NCBI RefSeq assembly: GCF_000182645.1
Contig: NZ_ACQA01000002.1
Span: 62,001 to 126,000 of the forward strand
DNA length: 64,000 nt
DNA from: Brucella intermedia LMG 3301
GTDB taxonomy: Bacteria; Pseudomonadota; Alphaproteobacteria; Rhizobiales; Rhizobiaceae
Direction: 5' to 3'
Shown: positions 26,576-35,649 of the stretch, in pieces
Layout of the letters: each line of letters starts with the position of its first letter
How positions within the stretch are numbered: position 1 is the stretch's first letter
Program-made: the position numbers and the translations under genes
Notes under the pieces: model-generated
Database searches by the model: none
What the model saw: only the letters and a program-made list of their open reading frames with translations
Told to the model about the DNA's origin: nothing

Positions 26576-28189
26576 ATGACCAGCTATTATCTGGGCGTCG
26601 ATGTCGGCACCGGCAGCGCTCGCGCCGGTCTTTTCGACGCCAGCGGTACCATGCTTGCTTCGGCCAAGCGCGATATCACCATCTGGCGTGAGGCGGGCAG
26701 CATTGTCGAGCAGTCGAGCGCCAATATCTGGCAGGCTGTTTGCGAAAGCGTGCGCGAAGCCGTCAAGACTGCCAATGTTGATCCGACTGACATTGCCGGT
26801 ATCGGCTATGACGCGACATGTTCGCTGGTTGTGCTGGGTGAGGGCGGCAAGTCGCTTGCAGTCGGTCCGTCCAACGATCCAGCGCGCGACATCATTGTAT
26901 GGATGGATCATCGCGCTGTTGGCCAGGCAGAACGCATTAATGCGACCAAAGCCAAGGTTCTCGACTACGTTGGCAGCGCTATTTCCCCCGAGATGGAAAC
27001 GCCGAAGCTGTTGTGGCTCAAGGAAAACAAGCCGGAAACCTTCGCTGCTGCATGGCAGTTTTTCGATCTTACCGATTTTCTCACATGGAAATCTTGCGGC
27101 AGTCTTGCCCGTTCGGCCTGCACGGTCACCTGCAAATGGACCTATCTCAGTCATGAAAAGCGCTGGGATGAGACCTTTTTCCGTGAAGTGGGCCTTGGCG
27201 AACTGGCGGACGAAAATTTTGTCCGCATCGGTACGGACGTTCGACCCGGTGGCGAGAGTCTTGGCGGCTTGAGCGAACAGGCCGCAGCAGAACTCGGTCT
27301 TATGCCGGGCACAGCTATTGCCGCTGGCCTGATCGACGCTCATGCGGGCGGGATCGGCACGGTCGGGGCACGCGGTCCGGAGGGCCGGATATTGTCGCGC
27401 ATGGCCTATGTGTTTGGCACGTCGGCCTGCACCATGACGACAACCGAACAGCCGGTTTTCGTGGATGGTGTATGGGGTCCGTATTATTCGGCGATGGTTC
27501 CGGGCCTGTGGCTTAACGAGGGAGGACAATCGGCAGCGGGTGCAGCTATCGATCATCTGATCCACATGCATCCTTTCGCGAAGGAAGCGGAAGAGCAGGC
27601 AAACGCCCAAGGCAAGGGGCTGGTCGACATTCTTGCCGCAGAAGTCGACGCGAGGGGAGGCTCAGAAGAGGCAGCTGCCATCATTGGCGACATTCACGTC
27701 GTGCCGGAGTTCCTCGGTAATCGTGCACCGTTCGCGGACCCTGATGCGCGCGCAATCATTGCCGGGCTCGATCTCGATGCCGGGATCGACAGCCTTACGG
27801 CACTTTATTTGGCCGGGCTGTGCGGCCTCGGCTATGGTGCGCGGCAGATCGTGGAGGCCCAGAAAGCAAAGGGTATCGCGACCGATACTATCGTCGTCTC
27901 GGGTGGGGCTGCACGTTCGCATCTGGTGCGACAGGTGCTTGCCGACACGACCGGTCTTGTCATCGCCGCCTCCACTTCGCCCGAACCTGTTCTGCTCGGC
28001 TCTGCCATGCTGGGTGCCGTCGCGTCGGGAGCTTACCCTGATCTTGCATCGGCCATGGACGCCATGTCGGAACTAGGAGAAGTTAACAGGCCGGATGCCG
28101 GGCTGGCCAGATGGCACGACCAGCGTTTCGAGGCTTTCACACTTTTGCAGGCAGCCGCTCGCAAAATCCGCGTGGTTCAACTGAGGTAG
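26576..28189 (+). CDS. FGGY-family pentulose kinase (probable D-ribulokinase)
   Basis: 537 aa from the ATG at 26576, preceded by GGGAG. The N-terminal FGGY domain starts YYLGVDVGTGSARAGLFD, the ATP-phosphate loop of sugar kinases. WMDHRAVGQAERIN and SPEMETPKLLWLKEN follow, as in the FGGY pentulose-kinase group. The likely catalytic Asp is in GLIDAHAGGIG. The C-terminal domain has the adenosine-binding VVSGGAARSHLVRQVLAD. It would phosphorylate the ketose made by the preceding dehydrogenase (D-ribulose to D-ribulose 5-phosphate, feeding the pentose phosphate pathway). It is the last gene of the operon. Confidence 0.9.
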   Translation: MTSYYLGVDVGTGSARAGLFDASGTMLASAKRDITIWREAGSIVEQSSANIWQAVCESVREAVKTANVDPTDIAGIGYDATCSLVVLGEGGKSLAVGPSNDPARDIIVWMDHRAVGQAERINATKAKVLDYVGSAISPEMETPKLLWLKENKPETFAAAWQFFDLTDFLTWKSCGSLARSACTVTCKWTYLSHEKRWDETFFREVGLGELADENFVRIGTDVRPGGESLGGLSEQAAAELGLMPGTAIAAGLIDAHAGGIGTVGARGPEGRILSRMAYVFGTSACTMTTTEQPVFVDGVWGPYYSAMVPGLWLNEGGQSAAGAAIDHLIHMHPFAKEAEEQANAQGKGLVDILAAEVDARGGSEEAAAIIGDIHVVPEFLGNRAPFADPDARAIIAGLDLDAGIDSLTALYLAGLCGLGYGARQIVEAQKAKGIATDTIVVSGGAARSHLVRQVLADTTGLVIAASTSPEPVLLGSAMLGAVASGAYPDLASAMDAMSELGEVNRPDAGLARWHDQRFEAFTLLQAAARKIRVVQLR

Positions 28190-28543
28190 ATTGTTCCCGG
28201 CACGCAGGCAGTTCCGGTTGCATGCTCTGCGGTCGGGTCTGACAGTTCGGACGACAGCGAACATTGAAGACTGTACACGCAGAAATGGACGCTTCTTCAC
28301 GTCCAGGGCTTCGACAGCAGGCTGTCCGTCTTGCGGGGCTGCTTGTCAACTCAGGTCGCTTCTCAATGATCTTTGCTATGCCAGGCGCATTGCCAAGGGA
28401 CTGAACAATCTTCTTGAGATACGAAAGCGTTTCAAGGATGACTTGCTGCGAAGCCTCCCCGAGATGTTTGACGAGGATACTGCGCTGGTAGCCATCTAAG
28501 GCAGGACGGAAATGCCGATTTCAGTTCGAGCCATGGCCGGATT
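28190..28543. other. 354-base region between convergent operons
   Basis: It lies between the pentulose kinase and bioZ. A 102-codon + strand frame (28191-28499) runs through it; its last ~45 codons read like protein (RIAKGLNNLLEIRKRF...) but there is no ribosome site and no family I recognise. It could be the tail of a decayed gene. No strong terminator hairpin was seen. Confidence 0.4.
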
Positions 28544-29497
28544 TCAACCATCGCCAATTTCCCAGACTGCAGCGCCGGCAAGCATGCCGGCACCGGCGGC
28601 TGAAAGAAGTAGCCGTTCGCCTGACTGAAAAGGCTGCGATTTCGATGCCAGTGATAGCGAGAGCGGGATCGTCGCCGCCGACGAGTTGCCGAACACGCCA
28701 ATCGATCTGGCGGCAATCGAGGCAGGCAGGTGCAACTGGTCGCAAACCGTGTCGATGATCCGCGCATTGGCCTGATGGGGAAAGAACCTGTTCACATCGG
28801 AGGCAGTAAGCTTTGCCTGTTCAAGCGCGTCGGTTGCGCAACGCAACATCATACGAACGGCCTGCGTAAAGACGGCCTTGCCGTCTCGCATGGTCATTCT
28901 TGTCTCGCCAGCGGGAATGGAAATCAGCCCGTAATTTCCTCCATCGGACATGAGCGCCGACCCACGCAGTCCAGCATGTGGATCGTTCGATGGTGCAAGC
29001 AGGACTGAACCGGCGGCATCGGCAAAGAGAATTGCTGTGTTGCGCTCCTCCATACTGACCCGGCGGCTCAATATATTGGCTGCCACGACCAGAACTGGCT
29101 TGCGGAAGTTTTTGACAAAGCCGTCTGCCAGAACAAGCGCATAAAGGAACCCGGAGCAAGCGCCTGCAAGATCGATCCCGCCGCAGTTTTCCAGCCCCAG
29201 CTTGTGAGCGAGAAGCGGCGCGGAAGGTGGCAGGAGATGATCGGGCGTTGATGTCGCGAGAATGACAAGCGCCACCGAATTGTGCGGGACACCGGCATCC
29301 TGGAGAGCCATTTCTCCCGCCTTCATAGCCATGTCCGTTAGAGTTTCATCCGGTGCCGCCCAACGCCGCTCGCGAATGCCGGTGCGCCTTTCGATCCAGC
29401 CAGTATCCAGTCCGAGATGCTGCTCCAGTTCCTCATTAGCAACTCGGCGGTCTGGCACGTAATGGCCGAAACCCGCCATACGGCTCGAGATACTCAT
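28544..29497 (-). CDS. bioZ: BioZ, KAS III-like 3-oxopimeloyl-ACP synthase
   Basis: 317 aa, a FabH-fold condensing enzyme. The catalytic triad is visible: C114 in LAGACSGFLYA, His in FFPHQANARI and Asn in GVFGNSSAATIP. In alphaproteobacteria BioZ condenses glutaryl-CoA with malonyl-ACP to start pimeloyl-ACP synthesis, taking the place of BioC/BioH. Its position as last gene of bioBFDAZ, with its start overlapping the bioA stop (ATGA), supports this over a general FabH role. No bioC or bioH is in the window, which fits. Confidence 0.93.
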   Translation of the reverse strand: MSISSRMAGFGHYVPDRRVANEELEQHLGLDTGWIERRTGIRERRWAAPDETLTDMAMKAGEMALQDAGVPHNSVALVILATSTPDHLLPPSAPLLAHKLGLENCGGIDLAGACSGFLYALVLADGFVKNFRKPVLVVAANILSRRVSMEERNTAILFADAAGSVLLAPSNDPHAGLRGSALMSDGGNYGLISIPAGETRMTMRDGKAVFTQAVRMMLRCATDALEQAKLTASDVNRFFPHQANARIIDTVCDQLHLPASIAARSIGVFGNSSAATIPLSLSLASKSQPFQSGERLLLSAAGAGMLAGAAVWEIGDG

Positions 29498-30768
29498 CGC
29501 GCTGCCGTCTCAATCATATCGGCCGCCGCATGAATCGCGTCATAGGCAAGGTCCAGATCAAGTGGCGTTACGCAATAGGGGGGCATCAGATAGATCACGT
29601 TGCCGAGCGGACGCAGAAGCACACCCTGTTTGCGGAAGAAGGATTTCAATTGCGGCCCAGCATCGGAAAGGTAGCCGGTTTTTTTGACCGCGAGATCAAG
29701 GGCGGCAATGGTTCCTTGCTGGCGAAAATTGGTGAAACGAGGATCATCCTGAAAACGCGATAGCCTTTCCGAGTGCAATTGCCCCAATGTCCTGATGCGA
29801 TCCGCGACGGGTTCCGTTTGCCAGACTTCTATATTTGCAAGTGCTGCCGCGCAGGCAATCGGATTGGCCGTGTAGGAACTGGAATGAAAGAATGTGCGGC
29901 TGCGGTCTTTCGAAAAATGCGCATCGAAGATTTCAGCCGTGCTGAGCGTTGCGGCTAGCGGAAGAGCGCCGCCGGTAATGCCTTTGGAAAGGCACAGAAT
30001 ATCTGGCGAGGTGGATGCCTGCTCGCACGCGAACATGGTGCCCGTGCGTCCCCATCCTGTCATCACTTCATCGGCGATTAGTAGTGTTCCGTATTGTTTC
30101 GTGATCCGCCGGAACTCGGTGAGCAGGTGAGGAGGATAGATTTTCATTCCACCTGCACCCAGAACAAGCGGCTCCAAGAGCAGAGCGGCAACTTTGCCAC
30201 TCCGGCAGAAGTGCTCCAGCGCGTCGAGTGCTTCCTGCTCCCGCCCCACCGATGGAAACGGAATGGTGTCGACCTGAAACAGCAGGGGGGCATAGGCGGA
30301 GTTGAACACACCGCGCGCACCGGTGGACATGGTGCCAATCGTATCGCCGTGATAGCTATGCTCCAACACTGCGATGCGTGAACGCGGTTTGTTTCTATTG
30401 TGATAGAAGCCGAGTGCCATCTTGATAGCGACTTCGACTGCTGTGGAACCGCTGTCGGAATAGAACACATGGGCGAGGCCTTGCGGGGTGAGTTTGACCA
30501 GTTCTTGCGCCAGCTTTTCTGCCGGTTCGTGAGTGAATTCGGCAAAGATGATCTGATCGAACTGGTCCAATGCGTCCCGGATCGCCGCCATGATCTTTGG
30601 GTGACGGTGCCCATGTGTAATCACCCACCATGACGATATGGCATCCAGCACCGAACGGCCGGTTTCATCCTTTAAATAGGCACCGTCAGTTTTGACGATC
30701 CTGCGGAAAACCGGATCTGTGGCGTGCTGGGTGAAGGGATGCCAGACAGGAGACGAACGTCCGGTCAT
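29494..30768 (-). CDS. bioA: adenosylmethionine-8-amino-7-oxononanoate aminotransferase
   Basis: 424 aa, a class III PLP aminotransferase converting KAPA to DAPA with S-adenosylmethionine as amino donor. Markers: SSWWVITHGHRHP near residue 46, YSDSGSTAVEVAIKMAL, LIADEVMTGWGRTG with the PLP-contacting Asp, and the Schiff-base Lys in LCLSKGITGGALPLA. It overlaps bioZ by ATGA and bioD by TAATG, so translation is coupled. Length and motifs are normal. Confidence 0.96.
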   Translation of the reverse strand: MTGRSSPVWHPFTQHATDPVFRRIVKTDGAYLKDETGRSVLDAISSWWVITHGHRHPKIMAAIRDALDQFDQIIFAEFTHEPAEKLAQELVKLTPQGLAHVFYSDSGSTAVEVAIKMALGFYHNRNKPRSRIAVLEHSYHGDTIGTMSTGARGVFNSAYAPLLFQVDTIPFPSVGREQEALDALEHFCRSGKVAALLLEPLVLGAGGMKIYPPHLLTEFRRITKQYGTLLIADEVMTGWGRTGTMFACEQASTSPDILCLSKGITGGALPLAATLSTAEIFDAHFSKDRSRTFFHSSSYTANPIACAAALANIEVWQTEPVADRIRTLGQLHSERLSRFQDDPRFTNFRQQGTIAALDLAVKKTGYLSDAGPQLKSFFRKQGVLLRPLGNVIYLMPPYCVTPLDLDLAYDAIHAAADMIETAAR

Positions 30769-31403
30769 TAGGAAGCCTCGTAAAAAACGTTCATATTGAA
30801 ATGCTCGCGAAACGCATGGCGGAGCGTGTCCGGATCAAGATTCGCAAGGCGGGGCAGTCGTCCCAGTCTGCGAACGCCGCTCAGTTCCGGGATTATCTGC
30901 TCGGTATCTGGTTGAGGATCGCCGATGAAGGCAATACCGAGCACGGGGATACTGCGCCGGTTCAACGCTTCAAGCGAAAGCAGTGTATGATTGATGGTGC
31001 CGAGGCTGGTTCTCGCACAGAGGATGATCGGCTTTTGCCAGCGCGCAAAAACATCAATGAATGTCGTGTAGCGTGTCAACGGTACATGCAATCCGCCTGC
31101 GCCTTCGATCACCAGAGGTGCATCGACCGATGGTACCTCGAGTGACTCCGCATCAATCTCCACACCGTCGATTTGCGCGGAAAGATGCGGCGAAGCAGGC
31201 GTATTAAGGCGCCAGCATTCCGGGATGATGTTCTGGCGTGAAAGTCCGGCAAGCTGAACAACGGTTTCGCTGTCGGTTGCTTCTTCCAGCCCCGACTGAA
31301 CCGGCTTCCAGTAATAAGCACTGAGCGCGCCCGCGAGTGCTGCAGAAAACACGGTCTTGCCGATACCTGTATCGGTTCCGGTAACGATAAAAGCGCAGTT
31401 CAT
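30768..31403 (-). CDS. bioD: dethiobiotin synthetase
   Basis: 211 aa. It closes the ureido ring of dethiobiotin from DAPA, CO2 and ATP. The P-loop is [21 protein letters not shown] at the N-terminus (key residues GTDTGIGKT). Lys in [10 protein letters not shown] and the acidic loop [12 protein letters not shown] match the family. It is shorter than the E. coli protein by about a dozen residues but complete. It overlaps bioA and bioF on either side. Confidence 0.95.
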   Translation of the reverse strand: MNCAFIVTGTDTGIGKTVFSAALAGALSAYYWKPVQSGLEEATDSETVVQLAGLSRQNIIPECWRLNTPASPHLSAQIDGVEIDAESLEVPSVDAPLVIEGAGGLHVPLTRYTTFIDVFARWQKPIILCARTSLGTINHTLLSLEALNRRSIPVLGIAFIGDPQPDTEQIIPELSGVRRLGRLPRLANLDPDTLRHAFREHFNMNVFYEAS

Positions 31404-32545
31404 ATCATTTCCTCTGCCATGATCGTGGCAAGGTGTTCGAACATGCGCGTTATCGTGGGTTCATCGACATTGAGCGTGATGGTGATGCGCAGGCGCGCCG
31501 TGCCGGCGGGCACAGTGGGCGGGCGTATGGCGCGTATGTCGAAGCCGTCGGTCTGCATGCGATGTGCAATGCGCAAGGTGCGGTCGGCATCGCCAATGAC
31601 GAGCGGCAGTATCTGCGTCCCGCTGCCGGCTTTGCCGAGTCGATCGGCGAATTGCGCATTGGCGAATGCGATAAGCCGGTGCAATTCGGGCCGACGATGT
31701 TGTTCGGCGATCATGGTTTTCAGCGCAAGCCGCGTTGCGGATACTTGCAAGGGCGAAGGTGCGGTCGAATAGATGAATGGCCGTGCACGATTGACGAGAA
31801 AATCGCGAAGGACCGGATCTCCTCCAACCAGCCCGCCGGAACTGGCCATTGCCTTGCCGCAAGTATGTAACGTGATGATGTTCTGTCGGTTTCCCAGTCC
31901 GGTAGCAAAACCGCGTCCGTCCGGCCCGTGCACGCCCGTCGCATGGGCTTCGTCGATGAAAAGAAAAGCGTCGTAGTGGTCTGCTATCTCGATGAGATCG
32001 GAAAGCGGCGCGATGTCACCATCCATAGAATAGAGGCTTTCTACCACAATCCACGGGGTGCCGCGTCCGCCCTTTTTGCGCCATGTGCAGATTGCTCTAT
32101 CGAATGCATCTGTATTGTTATGCGGGATGGAAACGGTTTCGGCCTTTCCGGCCCGCATGCCTTCACGTGCGCTGGCATGGATCAGTTCGTCATAGACAAT
32201 CAGATCGCCGCGTAACGGCAAAGTCGAGAGAACTGCTAGATTTGCCGTATACCCGTTATTGAAATACAGCATTGAAGGTGCACGAAAACAGGAAGCAGCT
32301 TCAGCCTCCAGAAGTTCGTGTTCCGGGTGATTGCCGCGCAACAGCCGGGAGCCGCCAGACCCGGTGGTAAGGCCGTTCTCCAGCTCGGCAATCAATGCAT
32401 TACGGATCGACGGCGATGCGGCAAGACCCAGATAGTCATTCGAGCTGAAATCCGCACCTCTGTTATCGGCAAGTGCGCGCAGATGCTGCCGCCGCTGTAA
32501 GTTTTTCAACTTCGCAGCGTAACGGGCCAACGGGTTGGTGCTCAT
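31400..32545 (-). CDS. bioF: 8-amino-7-oxononanoate synthase
   Basis: 381 aa, a PLP-dependent alpha-oxoamine synthase that joins pimeloyl-ACP and L-alanine to give KAPA. Markers: [16 protein letters not shown] near residue 33, [28 protein letters not shown] with the PLP-contacting Asp, and the lysine region [14 protein letters not shown]. The ATG overlaps the bioB stop (ATGA). It is complete and of usual length. Confidence 0.95.
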   Translation of the reverse strand: MSTNPLARYAAKLKNLQRRQHLRALADNRGADFSSNDYLGLAASPSIRNALIAELENGLTTGSGGSRLLRGNHPEHELLEAEAASCFRAPSMLYFNNGYTANLAVLSTLPLRGDLIVYDELIHASAREGMRAGKAETVSIPHNNTDAFDRAICTWRKKGGRGTPWIVVESLYSMDGDIAPLSDLIEIADHYDAFLFIDEAHATGVHGPDGRGFATGLGNRQNIITLHTCGKAMASSGGLVGGDPVLRDFLVNRARPFIYSTAPSPLQVSATRLALKTMIAEQHRRPELHRLIAFANAQFADRLGKAGSGTQILPLVIGDADRTLRIAHRMQTDGFDIRAIRPPTVPAGTARLRITITLNVDEPTITRMFEHLATIMAEEMI

Positions 32546-33552
32546 GCATGGGCATCCAGTGCATCGGCGGTCAGGCCAAGCCGTCGCATGAGGCTTGTGT
32601 CGCGATCTTCACCCGGATTGGCGGCGGTCAGCAGCATGTCGCCAATAAAGATCGAATTTGCGCCTGCGAAAAAGCATAGTGCCTGCATTTCATCGCTCAT
32701 TGAACTGCGTCCCGCTGTCAGCCGGACATGCGATTGCGGCATCATCAGGCGGGCAAGGGCGATGATGCGGACAAAGGCGATAGGATCGACGGGCGATGCT
32801 TTCTCCAGCCGCGAACCGGGCATCGGGATCAGCATATTGATTGGCACGCTTTCCGGTGGGATGGGCAAATTTGCCAGCGTCACCAGCATATCGACGCGGT
32901 CGTCTTCGGTTTCTCCAAGGCCGAGAATGCCGCCGCTGCAAACCTTGATCCCTGCTTCCCGGACATGGGTGAGCGTTTCCAGTCGATCGTCGAAACTGCG
33001 CGTCGTGATGACCTGCGGATAAAACCGCTCCGACGTATCGATATTGTGGTTGTAATAATCGAGCCCAGCCTCTGCAAAGGTCTGCGCCTGATCCGGGCTC
33101 AACATGCCCAGCGTCATGCAGGTTTCCAGACCAAGCGCTTTCACCTGTTTGACCATCTCGACAATCGCGGGCTCATCCCGCGTCTTCGGGCTGCGCCAGG
33201 CCGCACCCATGCAATAGCGGGTTGCGCCGCTATCCTTTGCCTTCTGCGCTTCCTCGAGGACTGTATCCAGACTCATCAATCTGGAAGCTTTGAGACCCGA
33301 AGCGTGATGTGCCGACTGGCTGCAATAGCCACAATCTTCCGGGCAGCCGCCCGTCTTGATGTTGAGCAGTTTGCTGAGCTGAACGCGGTTCGGATCGAAA
33401 TTGGCACGATGAACGCTCTGTGCCTCCAAAAGAAGATCGTTGAACGGAAGTTCATAGAGCAGACGCGCGCTTGCGCGCGTCCATGCATCCTGCTCCGATT
33501 TGGACGCCGTTTTCTCAGCGCCTTCCGGGTTCGATTGCACCGTATTGAGCAT
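32542..33552 (-). CDS. bioB: biotin synthase (radical SAM)
   Basis: 336 aa. It inserts sulfur into dethiobiotin. The radical-SAM cluster cysteines are C70, C74 and C77 in [19 protein letters not shown]-contact regions YCMGAAWR and [13 protein letters not shown] follow, and [24 protein letters not shown] ends the barrel as in other BioB proteins. It is the first gene of the operon, with GGAGA 7 bases before the ATG and a BioR box 13 bases upstream, so the whole operon should respond to biotin through BioR. Confidence 0.96.
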   Translation of the reverse strand: MLNTVQSNPEGAEKTASKSEQDAWTRASARLLYELPFNDLLLEAQSVHRANFDPNRVQLSKLLNIKTGGCPEDCGYCSQSAHHASGLKASRLMSLDTVLEEAQKAKDSGATRYCMGAAWRSPKTRDEPAIVEMVKQVKALGLETCMTLGMLSPDQAQTFAEAGLDYYNHNIDTSERFYPQVITTRSFDDRLETLTHVREAGIKVCSGGILGLGETEDDRVDMLVTLANLPIPPESVPINMLIPMPGSRLEKASPVDPIAFVRIIALARLMMPQSHVRLTAGRSSMSDEMQALCFFAGANSIFIGDMLLTAANPGEDRDTSLMRRLGLTADALDAHA

Positions 33553-33564
33553 GCTTTCTCCATT

Positions 33565-33574
33565 TTATCTATAA
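33565..33574 (-). promoter_or_regulatory. BioR operator, proximal
   Basis: TTATCTATAA matches the BioR box known from Agrobacterium and Brucella, where the GntR-type repressor BioR controls bio genes. It begins 13 bases upstream of the bioB ATG, just before the ribosome site. Confidence 0.85.
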
Positions 33575-33637
33575 AAATAGAAAGAATCTATGTAATATAG
33601 ATTATCTTTATGTGAACCGGTGACTCAAGCTAAAATA

Positions 33638-33647
33638 TTATAGATAA
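33638..33647 (-). promoter_or_regulatory. BioR operator, distal
   Basis: TTATAGATAA is the exact reverse complement of the proximal box, 73 bases away centre to centre (about seven helical turns). Paired boxes fit cooperative BioR repression. Between them lies a weaker look-alike, TTATCTTTAT (33603-33612). Confidence 0.8.
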
Positions 33648-33696
33648 TTATGGAATGTGTATAATGATGCACTGCGTTGTGACTGTGCCAGAACGC

Positions 33697-33724
33697 AAAA
33701 CGCCGCGATCATTGGATCGCGGCG
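33697..33724 (-). terminator. Rho-independent terminator of the siderophore operon
   Basis: On the leftward strand, perfect 10-bp arms CGCCGCGATC / GATCGCGGCG with a 4-base loop are followed by TTTT. It lies 54 bases beyond the stop of the siderophore ATPase gene and before the bioB promoter, so it separates the two leftward operons. Confidence 0.85.
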
Positions 33725-33778
33725 CTATGAAATCAGCGGGTTGGAGAAGTCTGCAAAAGCCTGTTGCGGCGCGGCCGG

Positions 33779-34616
33779 TTATCCGTCTGAATGCGCGAGC
33801 TGCGCTTCAAGATGCTCATCACGAAGGCGATGACGCCCCAAAGGCAACATGATCGGTCGACCGGAAGTTGGATCGGTCATGATACGGCTTTCGAGATGAA
33901 ATACCTCACGAACATTTTGTTCTGTCAGCACGTCGTCGGGCGTTCCGGTTGCGTATAGTCGCCCGTTAGCCATTGCGACCAGAAAATCCGCATAGCGGGC
34001 GGCAAGATTGAGATCGTGCAAAACCATGACGACTGTGGTTCCCCGCTTCTGGTTGAGATCTGTGAGCAGATCCAGAACTTCAATCTGGTGACTGATGTCG
34101 AGAAAGGTTGTCGGTTCATCCAGCAGGAGAATATCGGTCTGCTGCGCCAGTGCCATCGCAATCCATACGCGCTGGCGCTGGCCGCCTGAAAAGTTCATCC
34201 ACTGGCCTGTCGGCCAGTTCGGTCGTCTTGGTTACTTCAAGTGCCGTTGCGATCGCTTCGTCATCTGCCCGCGTCCATTGCGAGAATACGCCGTGATAGG
34301 GGTTTCGACCTCGACTGACCAGATCGGCAACCAGTATGCCCTCCGGCGCTATCGGCGATTGGGGCAGCAGGCCGAGCGTTTGTGCCAGTTGCCGGGAGGG
34401 AAGCGTGTGGATCGACTTGCCGTCAAGCAGTACTTCCCCGTGTCGTGGTGCAAGAAGTCGCGACATAGTGCGCAGCAAGGTAGATTTCCCGCAGGCATTT
34501 GCTCCAACGATTGCTGTTACCTTGCCGGAAGGCACCTGAAGATCGAGACTATCCAGCACAAGCCTGTCACCATAGCCAGTGGTCAGCTCACGCGCGATGA
34601 GGGTGTGATCGGTCAT
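33779..34616 (-). pseudogene. siderophore ABC importer ATPase, split by a +1 frameshift
   Basis: A FepC/FhuC-type ATPase in two frames. The first part starts at the ATG at 34616 (MTDHTLIARELTTGYGDR) and has Walker A GANACGKST and Q-loop LLPQSP, then goes out of frame after ADRPVDEL. The second part resumes exactly at SGGQRQRVW and has Walker [14 protein letters not shown] and [13 protein letters not shown]. The break is in the AAAA run at 34189-34192 (TTTT on the coding strand): three T would read DELSGGQRQR and give one 278-residue protein of normal length. It is either a true inactivating mutation or a homopolymer sequencing error. The ATG overlaps the permease stop (ATGA), so it belongs to the siderophore operon. 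Confidence 0.88.
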
Positions 34617-35647
34617 AGGGATGCCCCGCTGCGGTTGACGCGTATGATGAGGTAGATGAGATAAGGAGCGCCCAGAACTCCGGTGACGACGCCAACCGGA
34701 TAGCGGCCGGGCAGCAGGAACTGTCCGCAATAATCGCCGGCGAGGACTAGTATGGCTCCAATCAGGGCAGACGGGACGAGCAGGGAACCGTTATTACCGA
34801 TGACACGTGCTGCAATGGGGCCGGACAGAAAGGCGACGAAAGCAATGGGGCCGGAAACGGCCGTGGCAAAAGCTATCATGCCGACGGCGGCAATGATTAT
34901 AACAATCCGGGTTCGCCCCACATTGGTTCCCAATGCTGCGGCGCTGTCGTCGCCCAGCCGCAATGCTTCGAGATCGCGCGACCGGCTCAAAAGCAAACCG
35001 CCGAAAACGACCAGCGCGACCAGAAGAGGAAACATCTGGTCCAGCCTTGCGCCGTTGACGCTGCCGGTGAGCCAGCGCATGGCTTCCTGCAGGCTCCAGG
35101 CGGGCGCGTTTGAAAGAATATAGGCAATGACACTTTCGAGCATCGCCGAAACACCGATCCCAACGAGGATAAGACGGGTTCCGGCGACCCCGTTCCTGAA
35201 GGAAAGACCATAGACGGCAAGCGCTACGGCGAGGCCAGCCACAACGGCAAAGATTGAAACAATGGGGCCGTTTAGCGACAGCACAACGATTGCAAAAACA
35301 GCCGCAGCGCTTGCCCCGGAACTGATTCCGATAATGTCAGGGCTTGCAAGTGAATTGCGCAGCATAAGCTGGAATGCGACACCGCCAAGGCCGAAGCTCA
35401 GCCCTGCTAGCACGGACAGGACGGCGCGCGGCAGGCGCAACTTCCCGACCGTGAAGCTTGCTCCCTGAACGTTTTCGCCCAGGAGTACCCGGACGACATC
35501 TTTTGGCGGCGTGAACGATTGGCCCAGCATCAAAGTGAGGAGGAAGAGGGCGACGAGAATGACCAGAAGAAGACCGATGACAAGATTGCGCTTGCGGGTG
35601 CGGCTGCGACGGTTCCGGGCGATAAGATCGGCGGTGGAATGCAGCAT
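34613..35647 (-). CDS. FecCD-family siderophore permease
   Basis: 344 aa from the ATG at 35647 (MLHSTADLIARN). The longer open frame upstream overlaps the other permease and is not used. About ten membrane helices. FecCD signatures: LRLPRAVLSVLAGLSFGLGGVAFQ near residue 62, NSLASPDIIGISSGAS, and GPIAFVAFLSGPIAARVIG near 245. It pairs with the next permease to form the heterodimeric channel of a ferric-siderophore importer. Its stop overlaps the start of the broken ATPase gene; its start is 2 bases from the stop of the other permease. Confidence 0.93.
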   Translation of the reverse strand: MLHSTADLIARNRRSRTRKRNLVIGLLLVILVALFLLTLMLGQSFTPPKDVVRVLLGENVQGASFTVGKLRLPRAVLSVLAGLSFGLGGVAFQLMLRNSLASPDIIGISSGASAAAVFAIVVLSLNGPIVSIFAVVAGLAVALAVYGLSFRNGVAGTRLILVGIGVSAMLESVIAYILSNAPAWSLQEAMRWLTGSVNGARLDQMFPLLVALVVFGGLLLSRSRDLEALRLGDDSAAALGTNVGRTRIVIIIAAVGMIAFATAVSGPIAFVAFLSGPIAARVIGNNGSLLVPSALIGAILVLAGDYCGQFLLPGRYPVGVVTGVLGAPYLIYLIIRVNRSGASL

Positions 35648-35649
35648 GA

